Positions 38,904-47,389 of a stretch of 64,000 nt of DNA are shown piece after piece. The stretch comes from Streptomyces sp. NRRL S-350 (GTDB taxonomy: Bacteria; Actinomycetota; Actinomycetes; Streptomycetales; Streptomycetaceae). Each line of letters opens with the position of its first letter. Position 1 is the first letter of the stretch. The translations under genes and the position numbers were made by a program. The stretch lies in NCBI RefSeq assembly GCF_000719705.1, contig NZ_JOHO01000002.1, positions 503,262-567,261 of the forward strand, given 5' to 3'. Below the pieces are notes generated by a model that did no database searches, was not told the DNA's origin, and saw only the letters and a program-made list of their open reading frames with translations.

Positions 38904-40804
38904 CGGCCACCGAGCCGGACTCCGGAGCGGTCACCGATCCGGGCCCGGGAGCGGTCACGGAGCCGGACGCCGGAGCGGCCACCGAACCGGGCGCCGGGCC
39001 CGGCACCGGATCCCGCGCCGGAGCGGCCACCGAACCCGGCGCCGCGCGGCCCGGGCGGCTGCGCCCCCACCTGCGCCCGGGGGTGGCGGCGACTCCGCTG
39101 CGGGACGGGCTGCACCTGCGCGGCCGCGGCACCAGCCTGACCCTGGAGGGCAGCCGGGCCCTCCCGGTGCTGTGGAAGCTGCTCGCCGCCCGGCTCGCCC
39201 CAGGCCCGGACGCGGCGGCACAGCCAGTCCCCGAGCCACAGGTGGCGGCGGCGCTGGCCACCGTCACCGCCCGGCTGCGCGAGCACGACCTGGTCGTGGA
39301 CCACCCCGACGGCACCCGGCTGCCGCACTGGCCGGGTTCGGTGGCGGCCGCGCCCGCCCGCGCGGCGACGGCCCTCGCGGCCGTGCGACCGGTCGTCGCG
39401 GCGGCGGACCCGGACGGGCCGCCGGCCCGAGCGCTGGCCCGCGCCCTCGCCCGGGCCGGGACGGCCGCACCGGTGGTGGTCGCCGAGCCAGGGCTGCCGG
39501 CGGGGCGGGTGGTGGCGTCGGCGGGCGAACCGGCGGTGGCGGTCGCCGTGCAGTGCGGCGTGGACGGCGGCTTCGTCACGGAGCCGGCTGACCCGGTCCG
39601 CACCCGCGCGGACGCCGCAGCCCTGGCAGCCCGACTGGGCACCGGCACCACCGACCACGCCACCGACCACGCCACCGACTCAGCCCCCGGGACCACCAGC
39701 GGGCCGACCACCGGGCCGGCCGCCGGGGCCGCCACCGGGCACTCGGCGACGTCGGCCGTGCTGCTCGCCGCCGCCGGCGCCCAACGGCTGCTCTGCGCCG
39801 TCGCGGGCCTGCCGGACCCGGGCGCGCCGGACGGCGACCCGCGCCTGCTGGCCGGCCGCCCCGCCGTCCTGCTCGCCGAAGCCCGCCCGCCGCGTGCCGA
39901 GCACCGCCCGTGGGCGGCCGGCCCCGGTGGCGCCGCCGCGCCGCCCGACGACCTCGCCGAGTGCCTGCGCCGGGTGACCGCCCTCGGCGATCCCCGGCTG
40001 GGCGTGCTCGACGTGCCGTCGCCCGGGGAACTCCCGCAGCTGCCCGCCGCCCTGGTCTCCTGCGGCACGCCGGCCGGCACCCTGGCGGCGGGTGCGGCCC
40101 GGACGGACCTGGCGCGGCTGGCCGCAGCCTGCCGGTCCGCCGAACTCCACCTGGCGGCCGTCGGCGCGGGAGTCGGGGTGACGGACGGAGTGACGGCCGG
40201 CGTGACGGTCGGCGCCGACCCGGACCACGCGCTCGGCCGGGCGCTGCGCCGGGCGGCCCTCGCGCACCTCGCCCCGGGCGGCCGCGCGCTGCCGGACGCC
40301 CGCGCGCTGTCGGAGGACGCCTGGCGGGACCATCCGCAGGCCGCGCACTGGTGGGGCGTCCTGGCCCGCAGACTCGGTCGCCCGCCGGTGCTGACGCTGC
40401 ATCGAACCAGTGAAGTGCCAGTCTGCCTGGCGAGCGTCGAAGGCGCCCGAGCCGTCGAGGCCGCGCCCGCCGACGCGGTCGCGCACGCCGCCCTGGGCGC
40501 CCTGACCCGCCTCCTCGCCCGGGAGTACCGCCTCGACGCCGCCCAGCACACCGCCCTCACCGGTGCGGCCGCCCCACTCGCCGCCGCCGGGCGCCACCCG
40601 GCAGCCTGGACCGACGAGGGCTGGACGGACCGCTGGCTCGCCGAACTCGCCGACCGCGAAGCCGGCTTGCGTGCCGCCCTGCGGCGCCTGACCGGCCTGC
40701 GCACCACCCCCTGGCGGCCCACCACCCCCGGCGCCCGCCCGCTCGCCAACGCCCTGGACGGCTGCGGGTTCACGGCCCTCGTCACCGCCGGAGGCAGCCG
40801 ATGA
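38900..40804 (+). CDS. lazD: Azoline-forming partner protein with leader-binding region (LazD type)
   Basis: 634 residues. The first 45 residues are a degenerate Ala/Gly/Glu/Thr-Pro repeat (EPDSGAVTDPGPGAVTEPDA...), unlike a folded domain. After it, RLRPHLRPGVAATPLRDGLH and LHLRGRGTSLTLEGSRALPV resemble the winged-helix leader-recognition start of Ocin-ThiF-like partner proteins. The rest is weakly conserved and Ala-rich. Position D in the laz order and overlap with the YcaO gene (ATGA at 40801) support its role as the partner that brings the leader to the cyclodehydratase. Assignment rests more on context than on motifs. Confidence 0.8.
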   Translation: MTATEPDSGAVTDPGPGAVTEPDAGAATEPGAGPGTGSRAGAATEPGAARPGRLRPHLRPGVAATPLRDGLHLRGRGTSLTLEGSRALPVLWKLLAARLAPGPDAAAQPVPEPQVAAALATVTARLREHDLVVDHPDGTRLPHWPGSVAAAPARAATALAAVRPVVAAADPDGPPARALARALARAGTAAPVVVAEPGLPAGRVVASAGEPAVAVAVQCGVDGGFVTEPADPVRTRADAAALAARLGTGTTDHATDHATDSAPGTTSGPTTGPAAGAATGHSATSAVLLAAAGAQRLLCAVAGLPDPGAPDGDPRLLAGRPAVLLAEARPPRAEHRPWAAGPGGAAAPPDDLAECLRRVTALGDPRLGVLDVPSPGELPQLPAALVSCGTPAGTLAAGAARTDLARLAAACRSAELHLAAVGAGVGVTDGVTAGVTVGADPDHALGRALRRAALAHLAPGGRALPDARALSEDAWRDHPQAAHWWGVLARRLGRPPVLTLHRTSEVPVCLASVEGARAVEAAPADAVAHAALGALTRLLAREYRLDAAQHTALTGAAAPLAAAGRHPAAWTDEGWTDRWLAELADREAGLRAALRRLTGLRTTPWRPTTPGARPLANALDGCGFTALVTAGGSR

Positions 40805-42750
40805 GCGAACTCCCCGTCCTCACCCCGGACCAGGCCCTGGCCACCACCAGCGGTTCCGCCGTCGTGCACCTCGCTGAGTGGACGCTCGGCCTGGCCACCC
40901 GGCTCAGCCGCCACGCCCTGGCCCACCCCGTACGGCTGGTGCCGGTGCGCGAGGACGGCGCGCTGACCCTGGTCGGCCCCGTCCTGCACCCCGGCGCGCC
41001 CGCCTGCCTCGGCTGCACCGAGTACCAGCGGCTCGCCACCGCCGGCGGCCGGGTGCCCTGGCAGAGCCCGGAGCTGGCGCTGGCGGGCACCGGCACCCCC
41101 GCGTTCGGCGAAGCGGTGGCCGCGCTCGCCGCCGACCTGGCCGCGACCGCAGCCGCGACCCCCACCGGCCCGGCCGCGACCCCGACCGGCCCGGCCGCGA
41201 CCGCCGCCGCCACCGGCCGGACCGATGGCACCGTCCACGTCGTGAACGGCGCCCGGGCGACCTGGTCCACCCACCGGGTGCGCCCCGTCGGCGGCTGCCC
41301 GGTCTGCCGTCCGCTGCCCGCCGACACAGCGGAGGCGGCCCGGCTGGTCGCCGCACCCCGCCCGCTGCCCGACCCCGCCGTGCTGCGCGGCCCCAACGAC
41401 CTGACGAGCGCGGCGCAGTTGCGAGCCGAACTGCACGATGAACGGTTCGGCCCGGTCCGCCGACTGTTCCGCACCGAGGACTCGGCCTTCGCCCTCACCA
41501 CCGCCTGGGTGACCGACGGGCGGGCGATCGACGACGGCGGGTACGGGCGGGCGGCGGACTTCCGCTCCAGCGAACGGGTGGCGCTGTTCGAGGCCGTGGA
41601 GCGCTTCGCGGGCATGCGTCCGCTGGGGCGCCGGACCGCCCTGCGGGCCTCCTTCGCCGCGCTCGAGAGCGCGCGGGGCCCCGGCGCCGTGCTCGACCCC
41701 GCTCGGCTCGGCCTGCCCGACCCCGCTCACCACGGGCACCCGGCCGCCGCCACCGTCCCGTACACGCCCGACCTCGTGCTCGACTGGGTCCACGGATGGT
41801 CGCTCACCCACCGCCGCCCGGTCGCCGTCCCCGAACACGTCGCCTACTGGGACCTGCCGGACCGCGACCGCCCCCGCGTGGTCTACGAGTCCTCGAACGG
41901 CTGCGGCCTCGGCAACAGCCCCCAGGAGGCCGCGCTGTACGGGCTGTTCGAGGTCGCCGAGCGGGACGCCTTCCTGATGGCCTGGTACGCGCGCACCCCG
42001 CTGCCCGGCGTCGCCGTCCCCGCCGACGACCCGCAGGTGGCCGACCTCGCCGAGCGCGCCCGGCTGCTCGGCTACCGGCTCACCCTGCTCGACGCCACCA
42101 ACGACCTCGGTGTCCCCGCCGTGATCGCGCTCTGCCGCCACCACGACGAGCAGAGCGGCGGCCACCCGGAGGCCCCGCGCACCTTCCTGGCCGCCGGCGC
42201 CCACCACGACCCCCTGACGGCGATCCGCTCCGCCGTCGCCGAGGTGGTCACCAACGTCCAGGAGGCGCCGCACCGCTCCACCGCCCCGGGCGGCCCGCGC
42301 GACCCGGGGCGCCTGCGGCCGATGCTGGAGCGGCCCGACCTGGTCGTCAGTCTGGACGACCACGTCGGCCTCAACGCCCTGCCCGAGGCGCAGCCCCGGC
42401 TGGACTTCCTGTTCGCCGGCCCGCCCCCCGTGCCCTGGCGCGAGCGCTGGCCCGGGGCCCCCGAGCCCGTCACCGACCTCACCGACCTGCTGGACCGGAC
42501 GGTCGCCCGCCTCGCCGTGGACGGCCTGGAGGTCGTGGTGGTCAGCCAGGACGAACCCGGCGTCCGCGACCGCCTCGGCCTGCACTGCGCCAAGGTGGTC
42601 GTGCCCGGCACGCTGCCCATGACCTTCGGCCACGTGAACCGCCGCACCCTCGGCCTGCCGCGCCTGCTGGAGGTCCCGTACCGGCTCGGCCGCGTCCCGG
42701 CCCCGCTGCGCCACGACGAACTGCCGCTGCACCCGCACCCGTTCCCCTAG
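40801..42750 (+). CDS. lazE: YcaO cyclodehydratase with N-terminal zinc-binding E1-like segment (LazE type)
   Basis: 649 residues. Residues 1-200 hold two CxxC pairs (ACLGCTEYQ, Cys69/72, and GGCPVCRPL, Cys166/169) like the zinc site of ThiF-type partner proteins, separated by an ATPTGP repeat. The YcaO domain shows SSERVALFEAVERFAG and LFEVAERDAFLMAWY (ATP/Mg ligands), FLAAGAHHDPLTAIRSAVAE, and a C-terminal PHPFP (PxPxP) tail that belongs to the active site. It converts core Cys (and Ser) to thiazoline/oxazoline with ATP, before oxidation by the LazF-type enzyme. ATGA coupling with the upstream gene implies equal production. Confidence 0.92.
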   Translation: MSELPVLTPDQALATTSGSAVVHLAEWTLGLATRLSRHALAHPVRLVPVREDGALTLVGPVLHPGAPACLGCTEYQRLATAGGRVPWQSPELALAGTGTPAFGEAVAALAADLAATAAATPTGPAATPTGPAATAAATGRTDGTVHVVNGARATWSTHRVRPVGGCPVCRPLPADTAEAARLVAAPRPLPDPAVLRGPNDLTSAAQLRAELHDERFGPVRRLFRTEDSAFALTTAWVTDGRAIDDGGYGRAADFRSSERVALFEAVERFAGMRPLGRRTALRASFAALESARGPGAVLDPARLGLPDPAHHGHPAAATVPYTPDLVLDWVHGWSLTHRRPVAVPEHVAYWDLPDRDRPRVVYESSNGCGLGNSPQEAALYGLFEVAERDAFLMAWYARTPLPGVAVPADDPQVADLAERARLLGYRLTLLDATNDLGVPAVIALCRHHDEQSGGHPEAPRTFLAAGAHHDPLTAIRSAVAEVVTNVQEAPHRSTAPGGPRDPGRLRPMLERPDLVVSLDDHVGLNALPEAQPRLDFLFAGPPPVPWRERWPGAPEPVTDLTDLLDRTVARLAVDGLEVVVVSQDEPGVRDRLGLHCAKVVVPGTLPMTFGHVNRRTLGLPRLLEVPYRLGRVPAPLRHDELPLHPHPFP

Positions 42751-42768
42751 CCGTCCGGGAAGGACGCG

Positions 42769-44481
42769 ATGACGACCCACCAGCTGCCGACCGCCCCCGC
42801 CGCACCGAGCACCGGCTGGCACAGCCTGCACCTCGCGCTGCCCCTGTCCGCCGCGCAGGCGGACGGCTTCGTCACCGAGGACCTCGCCCCGCTGATGGAC
42901 GGACTCGCGGGCACCGACTGGTTCTTCATCCGCTACGGCGAGGGCGGCCCCCACCTGCGGATCCGGCTGCGCCACCCCGGCCCGCCGACGGCCTCCCCGG
43001 CCCTCGACCCCACCCGCCTCGCCGCCGACCTCAGCCGCCTCGCCGGGCGCCGCACCCCGCCCGACGGGCCCTGGACAGCCCGGCACGGCGAGGTCACCGA
43101 GGTGCCGTACGCGCCCGAGACCGAGCGCTACGGCGGCCCCGCCCTGCTGCCGATCGCCGAAGAGGTGTTCACCCACTCCACCCGCACCGCCGTGCACGCG
43201 CTGCGCGCCCTCGCGTCCGCCCCCGACTCCCGGCTGCCGCTCGCCCTCGACCTCGCCCACACCACCGCGCACGCCCTCGGGCTCGACGAACTCGCGGCCT
43301 CGCGCTGGCTGCGCCGCCACGCCGCCTCCTGGCGGTGGGTCACCGAGTACCCGCCGCTGCCCGGCGCCGCCGTCCACACCCGGGTCAACACGGTGTTCGC
43401 GCGGCAGCGGCAGGCCCTGGCCGGGCGCGCCCGGGCGCTGCGCGCCGCGCTCGACGCCGGGACAGCCGCTCCCTGGCTCGGCGACTGGGCCGCGCGGACC
43501 GCCGACGCCGCAGCCAGGATGCGGGCCGTGGCGCCCGCGGACGCCTCGGAACGCCTCTCCTGGGTGTGGGCCTCCCAGCTGCACATGCTGTTCAACCGGC
43601 TCGGTGTGGGGCCCGACGAGGAACGCGCCGTCTGCCGCCTCGCCGCCCGGACGCTGCTCGAGGCCGGGCAGCCGTTCACCTTCTTCCCCGCCGACCACCA
43701 CGCCCCCGACCACCAGTACCTGGAGCGGAGCAAGTTCCAGATCGGCCGCCCCGAGGACACCGCCCTGCGGGACCTGCCGCCCACCCCGGCCTCGCCGCCC
43801 CGGGCCGGAGACCTCCCGCTGCCCGCCGACCCCCTGCCGCCGGTCACCCTCGCCGCCGCGCTGCACGACCGGCGCTCCACCCGGGGCCCGCTGACCGGGC
43901 CGCTCACCGCCGGCACCCTCGGCGGCCTGCTGTGGTCCGCGTACGCCCCCGGCGCCGACACCGGCCACCGCCCGTACCCCAGCGCGGGTGCCCTGCACAC
44001 CGTCCGCGCCCGGCTGGTCGCCCTCGCCGTGGACGGCCTGCCCGCCGGCACCTACCAGTGCCTTCCCGAACACCGCGGCCTGCGCCCGATCGGCCCGGCG
44101 CCCGCCGTCGACGACCTCAGGGCCCTCTCCTCCTACCTCTCCCGCCCCGCCGACGACCCGAACGCCATCGACATCGCGCAGGCCCCCGCCGTCCTGGCCG
44201 TCTACCTCGACCTCGCCCGCCTGCGCCGCCGCTACGGCCTGCGGGCGCTGCGCCTCGGCCTCCTCGAAGCGGGCCACCTCACCCAGAACCTCCTCCTGAC
44301 CTCCGCCGCCTTCGGCCTCGGCACCACCCCGCTCGGCGGCCTCCACGACGACCTCGCGCACGAACTCCTCGCCCTCGACGACCTGGAGGAGCCGATCCAG
44401 TACCTGCTCCCGCTCGGGCGGCCGACGCCGGCGCGCGGCCGCGGAACGACGGCGGGGTCGCGGCGCGGGGAGGGGCCGTGA
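42769..44481 (+). CDS. lazF: Fused glutamate-elimination domain and azoline dehydrogenase (LazF type)
   Basis: 570 residues with two domains. Residues about 15-335 form a SpaB_C/LanB elimination domain (TGWHSLHLALPLSAAQADGF, WFFIRYGEGGPHLRIRLR, SWVWASQLHMLFNRLGVGPD). This would remove glutamate to give dehydroamino acids. Residues about 345-545 form a nitroreductase/SagB-like FMN dehydrogenase (LHDRRSTRGPL, HRPYPSAGALHTVRARLVAL, GLLEAGHLTQNLLLTSAAFG) that oxidises azolines to azoles. This fusion is the hallmark of lactazole-type clusters. GGAAGGA lies 7 bases before ATG. It is the last gene of the operon, convergent with the SRAP gene 7 bp away. Confidence 0.92.
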   Translation: MTTHQLPTAPAAPSTGWHSLHLALPLSAAQADGFVTEDLAPLMDGLAGTDWFFIRYGEGGPHLRIRLRHPGPPTASPALDPTRLAADLSRLAGRRTPPDGPWTARHGEVTEVPYAPETERYGGPALLPIAEEVFTHSTRTAVHALRALASAPDSRLPLALDLAHTTAHALGLDELAASRWLRRHAASWRWVTEYPPLPGAAVHTRVNTVFARQRQALAGRARALRAALDAGTAAPWLGDWAARTADAAARMRAVAPADASERLSWVWASQLHMLFNRLGVGPDEERAVCRLAARTLLEAGQPFTFFPADHHAPDHQYLERSKFQIGRPEDTALRDLPPTPASPPRAGDLPLPADPLPPVTLAAALHDRRSTRGPLTGPLTAGTLGGLLWSAYAPGADTGHRPYPSAGALHTVRARLVALAVDGLPAGTYQCLPEHRGLRPIGPAPAVDDLRALSSYLSRPADDPNAIDIAQAPAVLAVYLDLARLRRRYGLRALRLGLLEAGHLTQNLLLTSAAFGLGTTPLGGLHDDLAHELLALDDLEEPIQYLLPLGRPTPARGRGTTAGSRRGEGP

Positions 44482-44488
44482 CGGCGCG

Positions 44489-45232
44489 TCAGTCCGCGAG
44501 ACCCAGGGGGTCGGGGGCCTCGGCGAGCAGTTCGGGGCCGTTGTTGCGGACGCTGTTGACGCCGGGGGAGACGGCGCGGACGCGCAGGTCGCCGTCGGCG
44601 GGGCGGCGGAGCAGGTGGTGGAGTTCGGCGGAGTCGGTGTGGGCGGGGGAGAGCCAGACGGGGAGGTCGTCGGGCGCGATGGTGAGCGGCATCCGGTCGT
44701 GGACGCGGCCGGCGCTGTCGGTGGCGTCGGTGGTGATCACGGTGGCGGTCGCGAGCCAGGCGAGCGGGTCGTCGTCCGGGCGGGTGCGGTCGCGCCAGAA
44801 CTCGTAGAGGCCGGCCATCAGCATCACGCCGCCGGTGCTGAGGAAGTACGGCTGCTTGTACTTCCTGCGGTCGGCGGTGGCGGGGACCTCGCGCCATTCG
44901 AAGTAGCCGTCGGCGGGGATGACGCAGCGGCGGGCGGTGAAGGCCTTGCGGAAGGCGGGCTTGGTGTCGACGGTCTCCGAGCGGGCGTTGATCATGCGGG
45001 CGCCGCCGGACGGGTCCTTGGACCAGGACGGGACGAGGCCCCAGCGCAGTGGGCGCAGCCGGCGCTGCAGCTCGCCGGTCTCCCGGTCGACGCGTTCCAG
45101 GACGGCCGGCACCGGGTCGGTGGGGGCGACGTTCCAGCTCGGCGCGAGGGCCTCGGCCGGATCCCAGCGGAGCTCGCCGAGGAGGGAGACGAGGTCCTGG
45201 GGCGTGGTGGTGGAGACGAAGCGGCCGCACAT
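44489..45232 (-). CDS. yedK: SRAP/HMCES-family abasic-site protein (YedK type)
   Basis: 247 residues. The mature N-terminal cysteine is present (MCGRFV, Cys2). Other conserved sites are APSWNVAPTDPVPAV (Asn), WGLVPSWSKDP, INARSETV (the Arg/Glu block), CVIPADGYFEWRE (Glu), and VHDRMPLTI (His). These residues cross-link to abasic DNA sites in single strands and shield them. The start at 45232 was chosen because Cys must follow the initiator Met. It is not part of the thiopeptide operon, only convergent with it. Confidence 0.92.
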   Translation of the reverse strand: MCGRFVSTTTPQDLVSLLGELRWDPAEALAPSWNVAPTDPVPAVLERVDRETGELQRRLRPLRWGLVPSWSKDPSGGARMINARSETVDTKPAFRKAFTARRCVIPADGYFEWREVPATADRRKYKQPYFLSTGGVMLMAGLYEFWRDRTRPDDDPLAWLATATVITTDATDSAGRVHDRMPLTIAPDDLPVWLSPAHTDSAELHHLLRRPADGDLRVRAVSPGVNSVRNNGPELLAEAPDPLGLAD

Positions 45233-45281
45233 GCGGCCAAGCCTGCCACGCGGCACGGACGACGCGGTCGTGCCCGGGCGG

Positions 45282-46025
45282 TCAGCGCGGCGCGTGGCCG
45301 CCCGGGGTGTGGCCGAAGGTGCGGCGGAAGACGTCGATGAAGGCGCTGGCGGAGGCCCAGCCGCAGCGGTGGGCGACGGCGGTGACGGGCAGGCCGTCCG
45401 CGAGCAGCACCAGGGCGTGGTGGAGTCGCAGCTGGGTGCGCCACTGGGGAAAGGTCATGCCGAGGTCGGCGCGGAAGAGCCGGGAGAGGGTGCGGTCGCT
45501 GGCGCCGACGGCGCGGCCGAGTTCGGCGAGGGTGCGGCGGTCGGCCGGGTCGGCGTCCAGCAGGGCGCACAGGGCGCGCAGCACGGGCGTGCCGGGGGTG
45601 GGGAGGTGGAGCGGCTGCTGGGGGGAGGCGCGCAGCTGGTCGAGGAGGACGGCGCGCAGCCGGGCGCGTTCGGGCGTGTCCTGGTCGGGGGTGCGGGTGT
45701 AGGCGACGATCAGTTCGCGCAGCAGCGGGCCGACGGCGAGGACGGTGGGCCGGTCGAGGGCGAGCGGGTTGTCGGTGGCGGGCAGGCCGACGAGGTGGAG
45801 TTCGAGTTCGCCGTGGGCCTGGTGGGCGTGGACGGTGCCGGCCGGGATCCACAGGGCGCGGTTGCCGGGGGCGACCCAGGAGCCGGCGTCGGTGGTGACG
45901 GCCACGACGCCCCGCGCGGCGTAGGCGATCTGGTGGTCGTCGTGCCGGTGGGCGTCGATCCCGCCGCCGGGCGGCAGGAGTCGGGAGCGGGTCGGCGCTG
46001 TCGGATCGTGGCGGATTTCCGGCAT
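45282..46025 (-). CDS. AraC-family regulator with cupin sensor domain
   Basis: 247 residues. The N-terminal cupin (about 20-100) includes DAHRHDDHQIAYAARGVVAV and NRALWIPAGTVHAHQAHGEL. The C-terminal double helix-turn-helix (about 165-247) has LAELGRAVGASDRTLSRLFR, FPQWRTQLRLHHALVLLADG, and HRCGWASASAFIDVFRRTFG, the AraC signature. It is divergent from the MFS gene with only 54 bp between starts, which suggests it controls that gene and itself through the palindrome at 46040-46051. Confidence 0.88.
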   Translation of the reverse strand: MPEIRHDPTAPTRSRLLPPGGGIDAHRHDDHQIAYAARGVVAVTTDAGSWVAPGNRALWIPAGTVHAHQAHGELELHLVGLPATDNPLALDRPTVLAVGPLLRELIVAYTRTPDQDTPERARLRAVLLDQLRASPQQPLHLPTPGTPVLRALCALLDADPADRRTLAELGRAVGASDRTLSRLFRADLGMTFPQWRTQLRLHHALVLLADGLPVTAVAHRCGWASASAFIDVFRRTFGHTPGGHAPR

Positions 46026-46039
46026 CGGATGGCAGCTTA

Positions 46040-46051
46040 TCGGAAGTCCGA
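46040..46051. promoter_or_regulatory. Inverted repeat between AraC and MFS genes
   Basis: TCGGA-AG-TCCGA, a perfect 5-bp dyad in the 54-bp divergent gap. A likely regulator contact point, given the lack of other space. Confidence 0.35.
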
Positions 46052-46079
46052 CAGGGGGTGGTGAGCGGAGCATGGCGGC

Positions 46080-47297
46080 ATGCCGAAGCGAACCTCCGAG
46101 CGCACGTCGATCCTGCTGCTCTCCGTCGGGCACGCCTGCGTGGACGTCTACCAGGGCGCGGTGGCGGCCCTGGTGCCCTTCTTCGTCGCCGAACGCCACT
46201 ACACGTACGCGGCCGTGTCCGGGGTGGTGCTGGCGGCCTCGCTGCTGTCCTCGGTGGCGCAGCCGCTGTTCGGGGCGCTCACCGACCGCCGTCCGCTGCC
46301 GTGGCTGCTGCCCGCCGGCACGCTGACGGGCGGGGCGGGCATCGCGCTCGGCGGGGTGAGCGGCTCGTACGGGCTGACGCTCGCCTCCGTGGCGCTGTCC
46401 GGGATCGGGGTGGCGGCCTACCACCCGGAGTCGGCCCGGGTGGCGCGGCTGGCGGCGCGGGGCGGGCGGGGCGGCCACCGGGGGATGGCCTGGTTCTCGC
46501 TGGGCGGCAACCTGGGTTTCGCGGCGGCGCCGCTGCTGGTCGCGGCCGTGGTCGGCACCGGGGGGCTGCGGCTGACGCCGCTGCTGGCGCTGCCGGCGCT
46601 CGCGGGGGCGGTGCTGTGCCTGCCGGTGCTGCGCGAGCTGGAGCGGCGGCGTGCGGCCGGGGCGGGCGGGGCGAAGCCCCCGGTGGCGGACGACCGGGCC
46701 TCCTTCGTGAAGCTGTCGCTGGCCGTGGTGTGCCGCTCGATCGCCTTCGTCGGGCTGAGCACCTTCCTCCCGCTCTTCGTCGCCCAGCGCCTCGGCGGCG
46801 GTACGGCGGCGGGCACCGCGGCGCTGGTGGTGCTGTACGCGGGCGGCGCGGTGGGCTCGGTGCTGGGCGGCGCGCTGGCGGACCGCTGGGGGCGGGTCAC
46901 GGCGGCCCGCCGGTCGTACCTGGTGGCGGCGGCCGCGGTCGCCGGGGTCCTGCTGGTGCCGGGGCCGGCGTTGTACCCGTGCGTGGCGCTCACCTCGGCC
47001 GGGCTGTACGTGCCGTTCTCGCTGCAGGTCACGCTGGGGCAGGACTACCTGCCGTCGCGGGTCGGCACGGCGAGCGGGATCACCCTCGGGCTGACGGTGA
47101 GCGTCGGCGGCCTGGCCGGCCCGCTGATCGGCGGCCTCGCGGACGCGGCTTCGCTGCGGACGGCGCTGCTGCCGCTGGTGCTGATGCCGGTGCTGAGCTG
47201 GGCCCTGTTCCGGACGCTGCCGGAGCCCGCCGGGGCACCGGAGGACGAGCCGGCGGGCCCCGGCGGCGTCCGGGCGCCGGCCGCCCCCTCGCGGTAG
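46080..47297 (+). CDS. MFS transporter, fosmidomycin-resistance (Fsr)-like
   Basis: 405 residues and about 12 helices. The first (TSILLLSVGHACVDVYQGAV) and YTYAAVSGVVLAASLLSSVA, QPLFGALTDRR and YHPESARVARLAARGGRGGH match the Fsr-type branch ('GH...D.Y.G', 'AxYHPE'). HRGMAWFSLGGNLGFAAAPL and GGALADRWG are typical MFS sites. It probably exports a small toxic compound; the substrate is inferred from the family name only. ATG 46080, with GGAG about 11 bases upstream. Paired with the divergent AraC gene. Confidence 0.85.
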   Translation: MPKRTSERTSILLLSVGHACVDVYQGAVAALVPFFVAERHYTYAAVSGVVLAASLLSSVAQPLFGALTDRRPLPWLLPAGTLTGGAGIALGGVSGSYGLTLASVALSGIGVAAYHPESARVARLAARGGRGGHRGMAWFSLGGNLGFAAAPLLVAAVVGTGGLRLTPLLALPALAGAVLCLPVLRELERRRAAGAGGAKPPVADDRASFVKLSLAVVCRSIAFVGLSTFLPLFVAQRLGGGTAAGTAALVVLYAGGAVGSVLGGALADRWGRVTAARRSYLVAAAAVAGVLLVPGPALYPCVALTSAGLYVPFSLQVTLGQDYLPSRVGTASGITLGLTVSVGGLAGPLIGGLADAASLRTALLPLVLMPVLSWALFRTLPEPAGAPEDEPAGPGGVRAPAAPSR

Positions 47298-47332
47298 CGG
47301 TGCGGCGCCCGGCGCGGGGGCTCACGAGCCGA

Positions 47333-47369
47333 GGCGCCGCCCGCCCGGAGTACCGGGGCGGGCGGCGCC
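47333..47369. terminator. Bidirectional terminator between convergent genes
   Basis: GGCGCCGCCCGCCC (47333-47346) pairs perfectly with GGGCGGGCGGCGCC (47356-47369), a 14-bp stem with a 9-nt loop, between convergent stop codons. Confidence 0.8.
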
Positions 47370-47389
47370 GGCGGGTGGGGCGGGCCCGG

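Noticed and set aside
38875..44361. A very long open frame antisense to the thiopeptide enzyme genes
   Set aside because: It is a by-product of high GC and third-position bias. Its product is low-complexity Gly/Arg/Ala and the plus-strand frames carry clear enzyme motifs.
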